DNA from: an uncultured Agathobacter sp.
GTDB lineage: Bacteria > Bacillota > Clostridia > Lachnospirales > Lachnospiraceae
Length of the DNA stretch: 15,995 nt
Direction: 5' to 3'
Assembly: GCA_934359755.1 (NCBI GenBank)
Contig: CAKRLV010000047.1
Location: 1 to 15,995 of the forward strand
Shown here: positions 7,522 to 13,633 of the stretch, piece after piece
Numbering within the stretch: the stretch's first letter is position 1
Layout: every line of letters begins with the position of its first letter
The notes under the pieces: model-generated
The model's database searches: none
The model's input: the letters and a program-made list of their open reading frames with translations, nothing else
Told to the model about the DNA's origin: nothing
Position numbers and translations under genes: made by a program

Positions 7522-8523
7522 ATGACCGACAATAAAAATATTACAATATCAGATGTTGCGGAAGCACTTGGTGTATCTAAGACGACAGTAAGTCGTGCTA
7601 TATCTGGAAAAGGAAGAATAGGAGAAGCAACAAGACAAAAAGTTCTAGAATATATAGATGAGCATGACTATCAGCCGAATGTTATAGCGAAGAGCCTTGC
7701 ACAGTCTAAGACATTTAATATATGTGTGGTTATGCCTGGAGACTATGCCTTGGTTGATCTTCCATTTTTTCAGGAGGCTATCATGGGAATTCAGGAGATA
7801 GCCGGAATAAATGAGTACGATATTCTGCTTTGCATATGTCAGGAGAATGATATATCGGGGCTTCGACGTATTATACAGAATAGAAAAGTGGATGGCGTTG
7901 TTTTGCTTAGAACTTTTGTTGATGATCCACAGATAGAGTTTTTGCTGGAGCGGAATGTACCATTTGTTGCAGCTGGTTCCAGTGAAAATAAGAAAGTAAA
8001 GCAGATCGACCATGATCATGAAAATGCATGTCGCGAGCTTACATCAATTATATTGATGAAGGGGTTGCGCAAAGTGGCAATACTCGGAGGCAATGAGCAT
8101 ATTTATGCGAATAGGAAGCGTATAAGCGGAGTGCGCTATGCGTATGAGCAGCTTGGCATAGAACTTGAAGAAAGTAATATATATATGAATCTTGAAAGCA
8201 GGGCATTGATAGAAAAAGCAGTAGAGGATGCAGTTAACAGCGGTGCCGACTGCCTTCTGTGCATGGATGATTCTATATGCAGCCAGGCTTTGCGAAAGTT
8301 AAGACAGGAGCATGTGAAGGTGCCGGGGGATATAAAGGTGGCATCCTTTTACAATAGTTCAGTACTTGAGAATAATATTCCGTCTATTACATCACTTTCT
8401 TTTGATGCAAAAGAACTGGGAATGACAGCATGCAAGAATCTGCTGGGGCTTATAGAAGGGGAAGATGTTCCGACAAGAACACTATTATCGTATGAGGTAG
8501 TCTTGAAAGAATCTACCAAGTAG
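7522..8523 (+). CDS. LacI-family transcriptional regulator
   Basis: This 333-residue protein has an N-terminal LacI helix-turn-helix (ITISDVAEALGVSKTTVSRA, about residues 6-25). A hinge helix follows (YQPNVIAKSLAQSKT, about 49-63), then a periplasmic-binding-protein-like effector domain to the end (for example VVMPGD, VDGVVLLR and a late PSITSLSFDAKELGMTA). It should bind palindromic DNA as a dimer and respond to a sugar. A TTG lies in frame at 7507, but GGGAGG at 7511-7516 is placed for the ATG at 7522, so the shorter start is chosen. The TTGCGCAA palindromes at its own promoter, at the divergent GH42 promoter and at the 13769 gene are its most likely targets, because each has the central CG usual in LacI-family operators. 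The effector is unknown. Confidence 0.92.
   Translation: MTDNKNITISDVAEALGVSKTTVSRAISGKGRIGEATRQKVLEYIDEHDYQPNVIAKSLAQSKTFNICVVMPGDYALVDLPFFQEAIMGIQEIAGINEYDILLCICQENDISGLRRIIQNRKVDGVVLLRTFVDDPQIEFLLERNVPFVAAGSSENKKVKQIDHDHENACRELTSIILMKGLRKVAILGGNEHIYANRKRISGVRYAYEQLGIELEESNIYMNLESRALIEKAVEDAVNSGADCLLCMDDSICSQALRKLRQEHVKVPGDIKVASFYNSSVLENNIPSITSLSFDAKELGMTACKNLLGLIEGEDVPTRTLLSYEVVLKESTK
8065..8072. promoter_or_regulatory. TTGCGCAA site inside the regulator gene
   Basis: This is an exact palindrome copy within the regulator coding region, spanning codons for G-L-R-K. It could be an auxiliary operator for looping to the promoter about 620 bp upstream, or a chance occurrence under coding constraint. 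Confidence 0.3.
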
Positions 8524-8839
8524 AGAAAAAAATAGGAAGATTATGCCATTGCATGTTAGTAACGATATATGGTAGTAAAGTCTAAATATGAAAGTACTCT
8601 TGTAGAAAAAACAATAAAATTTTAACTATTGGCTTAATAAAAAGTAGGTGCATACTTTGGAAAAACGTAGTATAATAAAAGAATTTATCATGAATATTAA
8701 TTCTATCATGTAGTAAATCGATATATGTTTTGAAATATAAATAAGGCTTAAAGTAAAATGGGTATTCATAGATTGTAAAAACATTTCTTAAAAAAGAAGT
8801 GGCTCTCAATGAGTAACTAAAGAGAAGTAGGTTTGATGA
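8524..8839 (+). promoter_or_regulatory. AT-rich leader region of the TAC operon
   Basis: No gene is seen in these 316 bases. A TATAAT box lies at 8671-8676 with no convincing -35 partner, and would give a leader of about 155 bases. TATCATG occurs twice, 18 bp apart, just downstream (from about 8687 and 8704), as would suit a repressor site. A hairpin (8782-8789 with 8794-8801, loop AAAA) sits about 40 bases before the toxin start and has no T tract, so it is more likely a leader structure than a terminator. The base composition is clearly more AT-rich than the sugar locus to the left. Confidence 0.4.
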
Positions 8840-9391
8840 GTGGAATCAAGAATAATTTTATATCACAGTGACGAAGTGAAAAAATGTAAAGATTTTATTG
8901 AAAAATCAGATGAGTTACTTTTAAGTGGAAATCAAAAAGATGATATTTGGCTTGGGCAAGGTATGTATTTTTGGGATAATCTTGGTAATGCTAAGTGGTG
9001 GAATAGTAAACAATGCAACAGGCATCCAGATGTTAAATATTGTATTGCAATTGCCAATGTTGTATTAAATAATTTACTTGATTTGACGGATTTTGAAGTT
9101 TATACAACTTTGGAAAAGCTGTGGAAACAGATTTGTCAAAAAAGTAGCTTGGATGAGAATGTGCAACTGGGAAATAAATTGAATTTTCTTTTTGATACTA
9201 TGGGATTTCAAGAGCAGTATGATATAATTAAGGTGTATGGTAAATATAATAGAACATACAATAAAGGATTTTTCAAATTTGATTATAATTCTATGAAATC
9301 AGAGCCTACAATTGGAGTAAAGTGTATATATAGTGTTCGAAATGCAAAGTGCATTGTCGAAAAGGATTGGATAAAGGAGGAAAAGTCATGA
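8840..9391 (+). CDS. Putative ADP-ribosyltransferase-fold toxin of a TAC module (CmdT-like)
   Basis: I do not recognise a named family from sequence alone. The 183-residue protein opens with IILYHSD (His9) and has WLGQGMYFWDN at 37-47 followed by a helix with AKWW. This Y-H ... GxYFW ... A-x-W pattern is seen in ADP-ribosyltransferase-fold proteins, where the early His and the Tyr contact NAD. The C-terminal GVKCIYSVRNAKCI stretch resembles the last strands of such folds, but the third catalytic residue cannot be assigned. The start is GTG at 8840, since an in-frame stop lies at 8834 and a weak AGTAGG is upstream. The stop overlaps the next ATG by four bases (ATGA). Followed by a small protein and a SecB-like chaperone, it is best read as the toxin of a toxin-antitoxin-chaperone operon; the activity is inferred. 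Confidence 0.6.
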   Translation: MESRIILYHSDEVKKCKDFIEKSDELLLSGNQKDDIWLGQGMYFWDNLGNAKWWNSKQCNRHPDVKYCIAIANVVLNNLLDLTDFEVYTTLEKLWKQICQKSSLDENVQLGNKLNFLFDTMGFQEQYDIIKVYGKYNRTYNKGFFKFDYNSMKSEPTIGVKCIYSVRNAKCIVEKDWIKEEKS

Positions 9392-9699
9392 ATAAAGAAG
9401 AAAGCTTATCTTTTTTACAGAGCTGTATTGATAAGGTGAATTTAGCAACTGCGCAAGATATTCAATTTTATAGAGAAGTGTATGATAAAGATTGTACTAT
9501 GTCTATGAATGCTTCCGAATTTCAATTTGTTTTTCCGACAGATGATTTTGCGTATAAATATGAAATTAATAGTGTATTTGAATTGGAATCTAATAGTCAT
9601 GAGATAACAAAAACAAATGAACAGAAAATGGAGTATAATTTTTTGGGAATTAATTCAAATATTCAACAAGACAATGATAATTTGCCATATGCGGCATAA
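9388..9699 (+). CDS. Putative antitoxin of the TAC module (CmdA-like)
   Basis: This 103-residue protein has no family I can name. The N-terminal third is a predicted amphipathic helix (EESLSFLQSCIDKV, then AQDIQFYREVYDKD). The remainder is polar with hydrophobic patches (FQFVFP, YEINSVFEL, MEYNFLGI) and an Asn/Gln/Asp-rich end. In known TAC systems the antitoxin carries an aggregation-prone C-terminal tail that the SecB-like chaperone must bind, and this layout fits. The start ATG 9388 has a near-perfect AAAGGAGG at 9373-9380, seven bases away. An in-frame ATG at 9349 is rejected because it lies within the toxin gene and lacks a site. It overlaps the toxin stop by four bases and ends nine bases before the chaperone start, so the three are coupled. 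Its role is assigned by position and size. Confidence 0.55.
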   Translation: MNKEESLSFLQSCIDKVNLATAQDIQFYREVYDKDCTMSMNASEFQFVFPTDDFAYKYEINSVFELESNSHEITKTNEQKMEYNFLGINSNIQQDNDNLPYAA

Positions 9700-9708
9700 G
9701 GAGTGATT

Positions 9709-10101
9709 ATGAATCGTAGTAAATTTCAATTTTCGAATCCGGAGTTAGAGAAAGTAGATTTTTTGGTAAACCAGAACTTTAATGATGAAAAGTGCGATGG
9801 CATTGAAATGAAATCAAATACAGAAGTTGAAATATTAGGCAGTAATGAGGCATATGTAGCGTTAACTATAAATATAGGTAATGCGACAGAAATGCAACCA
9901 TTTAATATTTGTGTAAGGATGGCGGCTAATTTTAGATGGGAAGAGTGCATTGATGAGAAAAAATCAAAGCAATTATTAAATATAAATGCACCAGCGGTTT
10001 TGCTGTCATACATTAGACCATTGGTGGCTGTTATGACCAATAGCTCAAAATATCCCGTATTGAATATTCCATTTATTGATTTTACAAATTCAGATAATTA
10101 A
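9709..10101 (+). CDS. SecB-like chaperone of the TAC module (CmdC-like)
   Basis: This 130-residue cytoplasmic protein resembles the SecB family. The best evidence is the C-terminal part (NAPAVLLSYIRPLVAVMT, then YPVLNIPFIDF). It follows the SecB pattern of an A-P-x-x-L-x-x-Y-x-R helix, then a P-x-L-x-x-P-x-[NI]-F strand. The N-terminal two thirds alternate strand-like hydrophobic segments (VEILGSNEAYVALTINIG, FNICVRMAANFRWEE), matching the SecB beta sheet. It is slightly shorter than E. coli SecB (155 aa) and lacks the acidic zinc-type SecA-binding tail, as expected for a chaperone devoted to an antitoxin rather than to export. ATG 9709 is chosen, with AAGGAG at 9698-9703; a GTG at 9703 overlaps that site. 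A terminator begins two bases after the stop, closing the operon. Confidence 0.75.
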   Translation: MNRSKFQFSNPELEKVDFLVNQNFNDEKCDGIEMKSNTEVEILGSNEAYVALTINIGNATEMQPFNICVRMAANFRWEECIDEKKSKQLLNINAPAVLLSYIRPLVAVMTNSSKYPVLNIPFIDFTNSDN

Positions 10102-10103
10102 TT

Positions 10104-10134
10104 AAAATCCTTAGGTTATACCTGGGGATTTTTT
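10104..10134 (+). terminator. Intrinsic terminator of the TAC operon
   Basis: A 12-bp stem (10104-10115 with 10121-10132, including two G-T pairs) with a 5-base loop TTATA ends in a run of T (10129-10134). It starts two bases after the chaperone stop codon, so the three-gene operon is a closed transcription unit. Confidence 0.8.
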
Positions 10135-10273
10135 ATAAGTGTGCATTTCTGTAATTTATTAAATATCCTCTATTTTTTGCTCTAAAATACAAATTGTTTA
10201 TCCATTTATATATAAGTACAAATCTATAAAATAGATTAAGGTCTATTTTACGACAAAAATAATACTTTAGAAC

Positions 10274-10302
10274 TAGATATATTCGTCAGTAACTGGTATA
10301 AT
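10274..10302 (+). promoter_or_regulatory. Promoter of the L,D-transpeptidase gene
   Basis: A perfect TATAAT (10297-10302) has an extended TGG just upstream and a TAGATA box (four of six -35 matches, 10274-10279) at 17-bp spacing. It lies 33 bases before the ATG, which has AGAGGA in front. The 10135-10273 stretch is AT-rich, with nothing else seen. Confidence 0.55.
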
Positions 10303-10335
10303 AGTACTACAATAATTGCAAAAGAGGATTAACAA

Positions 10336-11547
10336 ATGAAAAAATTCATATCAACCATTCTATTAATGTTCACAATTACTTTTCTGATGTCTGCTCAAAA
10401 TGTATATGCAGAAAGTACAGAGAATGCAGAAGAAGCTACTTATTTATCGCCAGATATATATAATGTACATCTATATACAGATCGTATAACCTTTTCTTGG
10501 ACGGAATGTGATTATGCTGATTATTATAAGGTTAAATATAAAATTGGCAAGGATAATTATAAAGAGCTGAATACAGAATATACTGATTATCAGATTACTA
10601 ATCCAAAACTAAATAATGGTACTAAAATCATTATTAAAGTTGATGCAATAAATGAGATTGAGCAGCTCGATTATTCCAGTGAATATACTACTTATTATTT
10701 TGATTCTGTAAAACTAAAAAAGACTTCAAGTCCTTCTAGTAAGAAGCTTTCATTAGAGTGGACTACAAATAACCGGATATCTAATTACCAGATTCAATAC
10801 AGTGCAAAAGGCGAACTTAAAACTGTATCTGTAGGTAATAAAAACAATTATACTCTAAACTTAAATGGCAATAAGAAATATTCTGTCAAAGTAAGAGGTT
10901 ATAAAGAAATAAACGGCGAAAGATATTACACAAACTGGAGTAATGTCAAAACAGTAATCACAAAATATAACAAATGGGACAAGATTTTAGATACTTATGA
11001 AAAGGATCCTAATACAAATCAGATAGTATTAGTTAAATACATATCTGGCTCATCTGCAAATATTGAATTTTATGAAAAGAAAAACGGAAAGTTCAAATTA
11101 GTACTATCAGAAAAAGGATGTGTCGGTAAGAAAGGTATTGATAAAGTAAAAGAAGGTGACTTGAAAACTCCTACTGGAACTTTTAACTTAACTACTGCAT
11201 TTGGTATTAAAAGCAATCCAGGGACTAAGATAAAATATACAAAAGTAAATGAAGACTTATGGTGGTGCTCTGATTCGCAATATTATAATACTCTTATCAA
11301 TATCAAAAAGAAGCCACATAATTGTAAAGGTGAACATTTAGCTCACTATGGAAGTGTTTATAACTACTGTCTTTTTATTGACTACAATAAAGAAGGTAAA
11401 TATAAAAAGGGATGTGCAATATTTTTACATTGTAGAAAGACTGCAAAATCTACTGCCGGATGTGTTACTTTAAGTGAGAAGAACATGAAAACTATCATTA
11501 AAAAAGTTGATAAGGGTGCAAAGATATGCATATATAAAGAGAGTTAA
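10336..11547 (+). CDS. Secreted L,D-transpeptidase with two Fn3-like domains
   Basis: This 403-residue protein has a clear signal peptide (positive MKKF, hydrophobic core to about residue 20, cleavage near VYA-ES at 25). Two fibronectin-type-III-like domains follow (about 37-125 and 126-210), each with strand patterns such as ITFSWTECDYADYYKVKY and YSVKVRGYKEINGERYY. The C-terminal part from about 225 is a YkuD-type L,D-transpeptidase: a KTPTGTF motif at 278-284, His365 in FLHCRK, and the catalytic signature STAGC with Cys376. Such enzymes form 3-3 cross-links in peptidoglycan or attach proteins to it. The gene is AT-rich like the neighbouring TAC genes and has its own promoter. Which reaction it performs cannot be read from sequence. 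Confidence 0.85.
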   Translation: MKKFISTILLMFTITFLMSAQNVYAESTENAEEATYLSPDIYNVHLYTDRITFSWTECDYADYYKVKYKIGKDNYKELNTEYTDYQITNPKLNNGTKIIIKVDAINEIEQLDYSSEYTTYYFDSVKLKKTSSPSSKKLSLEWTTNNRISNYQIQYSAKGELKTVSVGNKNNYTLNLNGNKKYSVKVRGYKEINGERYYTNWSNVKTVITKYNKWDKILDTYEKDPNTNQIVLVKYISGSSANIEFYEKKNGKFKLVLSEKGCVGKKGIDKVKEGDLKTPTGTFNLTTAFGIKSNPGTKIKYTKVNEDLWWCSDSQYYNTLINIKKKPHNCKGEHLAHYGSVYNYCLFIDYNKEGKYKKGCAIFLHCRKTAKSTAGCVTLSEKNMKTIIKKVDKGAKICIYKES

Positions 11548-11556
11548 TAGCTCTCT
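11538..11556 (+). terminator. Weak hairpin over the transpeptidase stop codon
   Basis: AGAGAG and CTCTCT pair over a 7-base interval that includes the stop codon. The stem is short and is followed by AAATTATATA rather than T residues, so termination is doubtful. No better candidate was found before the converging VanZ-like gene. Confidence 0.25.
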
Positions 11557-11683
11557 AAATTATATAGCTTCTGATCAGTGTAATTCATTCTATGGTTCTG
11601 GATTAGATAAGAATAATACTTGGATGAAAATTACGAATAAAGATACTAAAATTAGCTTTTATATCCAATCTGTGTTTATTTGA
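11548..11683 (+). pseudogene. Possible remnant of a secreted-protein C terminus
   Basis: Reading +1 relative to the transpeptidase, 46 codons stay open from 11543 to a TGA at 11681-11683. They give a protein-like sequence (SFYGSGLDKNNTWMKI, then TNKDTKISFYIQSVFI) with no ribosome binding site. It has the look of the end of an extracellular domain, so a decayed gene or a frameshifted tail is possible. Short chance frames of this kind are common in AT-rich DNA, so confidence is low. Confidence 0.2.
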
Positions 11684-11701
11684 ACGATCGGGAGAAGAAA
11701 A

Positions 11702-12232
11702 TCAATTTCTGTTTCTGAATCTTGTATCGAGTGCGTGATTTATCAGCATAAAAATAATCGTACCGAGAATGACACCAGAAAAATCAATCCATACATCTCT
11801 TACTTCGCAGCTTCTTCCATAAGTAAAAAGCTGGATAGTCTCATCAATCATCGAACATATAACACCCAAAAGCAGCGAGGTTATATGCGTTAATCTTCTG
11901 CTGATAGGAGTACATATTATACAAAGCTTTTGCATGGCAGATTTAGTGAGCTTTTGCATGTTCGCATTAAGCAAGATTCCAAGTATCATGAATTCACTAA
12001 AATGAGCCATTTTTCTGATAACAAATTCGGACACCTCGATGCCAAAGATATGCAGCACATTGTTGATATAAACAAGGGCTGTTCCACTTTCATTTGATGA
12101 AACATAAGCTGGCTGCATGGAGTGTCCCCAGATGACACAGAGCCAGACAAAAAGCAGAACTGGCAAAATTGGAAACTTCTTAATTTGGGATGTTAATTTG
12201 TAATGTTTTGTTTTAAAATAATTCTTAATCAT
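11702..12232 (-). CDS. VanZ-like membrane protein
   Basis: This 176-residue membrane protein has hydrophobic segments near residues 22-36, 78-92, 116-132 and 150-166. It matches the VanZ-like family: RKMAHFSEF at 73-81 and DETIQLFTYGRSCEVRDVWID at 130-150, with the conserved Arg-Lys-His, Asp-Glu-x-x-Gln and Arg-Asp positions present. VanZ relatives are linked to teicoplanin resistance in some enterococci, but most chromosomal homologues have no known function, and none is assigned here. The first ATG has no clear ribosome binding site and an in-frame stop lies just upstream. A TATAAT at 12257-12252 (minus strand) would give a very short leader. It is divergent from the cupin gene and converges on the transpeptidase gene. 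Confidence 0.8.
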   Translation of the reverse strand: MIKNYFKTKHYKLTSQIKKFPILPVLLFVWLCVIWGHSMQPAYVSSNESGTALVYINNVLHIFGIEVSEFVIRKMAHFSEFMILGILLNANMQKLTKSAMQKLCIICTPISRRLTHITSLLLGVICSMIDETIQLFTYGRSCEVRDVWIDFSGVILGTIIFMLINHALDTRFRNRN

Positions 12233-12286
12233 GCGGATAGTTTAACATGAAATTATAAATTTTTCCATAAACAGGAGGCAATAAAT

Positions 12287-12631
12287 ATGATAAGACAAAA
12301 AGAAGATGTAAGAATAAGAAAAGTAAGTAATGCACAAGGCGGAAAAGGGGATATATATTTTCATGACTGGCTGCTGCCGGAAGAGGCAAATAATCATGGA
12401 AGAGTATTCAGTAAACTTGTGATTCCATCGGGGTGTTCAATTGCTCCACATAAACATGAAGGGGAATTTGAGGCGTTTTATGTATTGAAGGGAACTGCCA
12501 CGGTTACGGATGGAGATGAGGTCGTGGAAGTTTATGAAGGCGGTATGAATTTGTGCAAAGATGGAGATGTACACGGTGTGCAGAATAATACGGATGAGGA
12601 TCTTGTGCTTATTGCACTAATCATGAATTAA
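12287..12631 (+). CDS. Single-domain cupin protein
   Basis: This 114-residue protein is one cupin barrel. Motif 1 is HKHEGEFEAFYVLKG (His55, His57, a Glu at 60 or 62, Gly69) and motif 2 is KDGDVHGVQN (His96), so the metal-binding histidines are all present. Small stand-alone cupins include isomerases, dioxygenases and sugar- or metabolite-binding proteins, and the substrate is unknown. An AGGAGG (12272-12277) lies nine bases before the ATG. It is divergent from the VanZ-like gene across only 54 bases and is followed by the repeat-rich region, with no typical terminator between. Confidence 0.85.
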   Translation: MIRQKEDVRIRKVSNAQGGKGDIYFHDWLLPEEANNHGRVFSKLVIPSGCSIAPHKHEGEFEAFYVLKGTATVTDGDEVVEVYEGGMNLCKDGDVHGVQNNTDEDLVLIALIMN

Positions 12632-12671
12632 ATTGCTGTTTGTCGCGCTAGCGTTATTTACGTAGTGGCTC

Positions 12672-12997
12672 GAAATGAGCTGCCTTGCTGTTTTATTTGT
12701 GGGTTTTATTCTATGAATATGCATGAAGGGGGTGTGGTATATTTTGTAAGCTCCGAGTCCTCGCATTAAGAATCTCTAAATGATTCGCCGAGTATGTCTA
12801 TAAGTGACGCGTCGCTCGCATTCGACGTCCTGTCTCACGTTCGCTGAATTTGCCGTCCATGGCAAATTCCCACTGACAATATCCGAATCATTAAGACATT
12901 CTAAATACTGCGGAGTTGCATACAAAATATACCACACCCCCTTCATGCATAATATAGGTTGTTTACCCACAAATAAAACAGCAAGGCAGCTCATTTC
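12672..12997. repeat. Nested-hairpin element A
   Basis: This is a large foldback element with four nested levels. (1) A perfect 33-bp inverted repeat (12672-12704 with 12965-12997). (2) A perfect 30-bp inverted repeat (12719-12748 with 12921-12950). (3) A 19-bp stem with two mismatches (12769-12787 with 12884-12902). (4) A core hairpin of 9 bp with a 6-base loop (12846-12869). The 76-bp core (12800-12875) matches, in inverted orientation, the core of the element at 13183-13408 at 70 of 76 positions. No transposase gene or clear target duplication is seen, so it fits a MITE-like non-autonomous element or a structured RNA/DNA. Confidence 0.8.
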
Positions 12998-13083
12998 TAT
13001 CTTTAATATATTGGCAATATTACGATTACTATGAATTAGCGGAAGTTTCTGTCAAATTACGTCAAGACAGTTTTATATAATTA

Positions 13084-13171
13084 TATTGGAGCATCATTTC
13101 TATCGAATCAGGGCAACCGCGATATACTAAATCGGCATGAGCGGCAGTATTTATCCTGATTTGCTCCAATA
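13084..13171. repeat. Foldback between the two elements
   Basis: TATTGGAGCA (13084-13093) pairs with TGCTCCAATA (13162-13171), and AATCAGG (13106-13112) pairs with CCTGATT (13155-13161), the right-hand arms being adjacent. Inner CCGC/GCGG and ATACT/AGTAT pairs are also possible. It shares no obvious sequence with elements A and B. Confidence 0.5.
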
Positions 13172-13182
13172 CATTTGAAATG

Positions 13183-13408
13183 ATTTGATGGATGATAGTA
13201 TATTTTAAGAGCAATTCCGCAACGACGTAGAGTATCTTAATAATTCGTTCGTAATCAGCGGGAAATTGCCATGGACGGCAATTTCAGCGAACATGAGACA
13301 GGACGTCGAATGTGAGCGCCGCGTCACTTATCGATAAACTTATCGAATTATTTAGATACTCAAGGAAGTGAGGACCTGGCGAATAAAATATACTATCAGC
13401 CATCAAAT
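13183..13408. repeat. Nested-hairpin element B
   Basis: This 226-bp relative of element A is inverted with respect to it. The outer arms (13183-13207 with 13384-13408) match at 24 of 25 positions. A second stem (13230-13247 with 13344-13361) matches at 17 of 18, and the core hairpin (13262-13285) is a perfect 9-bp stem with loop ATGGAC. The 76-bp core spans 13256-13331. The arms share little with those of A beyond GTATATTTT, yet each pairs with its own partner. A further 7-bp palindrome lies at 13331-13346. Confidence 0.8.
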
Positions 13409-13530
13409 TAAATTCACAACACAAAATAGCAAATCAAAGAAATAATATCACTCATGTCTCACAAAGTAAAAAGGTTGCCCGTACCTCGATAAACAGAAAT
13501 TTAATTAAGGTTGTAATTTAAAGGGTAAAA
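13409..13530. other. AT-rich spacer with no recognised feature
   Basis: The stretch between element B and the operator cluster shows no plausible gene, hairpin or promoter. The rest of the 12632-13768 gap is accounted for by the repeats and the promoter region. Confidence 0.5.
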
Positions 13531-13581
13531 CTGCGCATTCGGTTGCGCAAATGACGATATGCTAAAAGCGAATTTGCGCAA
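13531..13581. promoter_or_regulatory. Upstream operator cluster
   Basis: Exact TTGCGCAA occurs at 13543-13550 and 13574-13581, with a weaker CTGCGCAT at 13531-13538. The centres are about 12 and 31 bp apart, close to whole helical turns. They lie 50-100 bp upstream of the -35 box of the enzyme gene, where a LacI-type regulator could form a loop with the downstream site at 13680. Confidence 0.55.
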
Positions 13582-13633
13582 TTAATGTGAAATATGTTCA
13601 AAAACGACTATGAAAAAATGGGTAATTTGTATA

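Noticed and set aside
9450..9457. CTGCGCAA within the antitoxin gene as another operator
   Set aside because: It has one mismatch, lies in coding sequence far from any promoter, and is not paired with other copies.
9388..10101. Reading the three-gene operon as DarTG or as HigBA-SecB
   Set aside because: No macrodomain antitoxin is present, as DarG would require, and the toxin does not resemble the small RelE/HigB fold. Only the chaperone matches the TAC pattern by sequence.
9709..10101. Housekeeping SecB for protein export
   Set aside because: The gene is shorter than SecB, lacks the SecA-binding tail, sits in a closed operon with a putative toxin and antitoxin, and Firmicutes generally do not use SecB.
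12672..12997. Insertion sequence remnant with transposase
   Set aside because: No transposase fragment can be read in any frame and no clear target-site duplication flanks the arms.
12776..13034. Two overlapping open frames of 72 and 76 codons on opposite strands
   Set aside because: They lie within the inverted-repeat element, lack ribosome binding sites, and arise from its GC-richer core; the hairpin structure explains the sequence better.
12672..13408. CRISPR array or retron
   Set aside because: There are only two copies, in opposite orientation, with no regular spacers, and no cas or reverse transcriptase gene is in the window.
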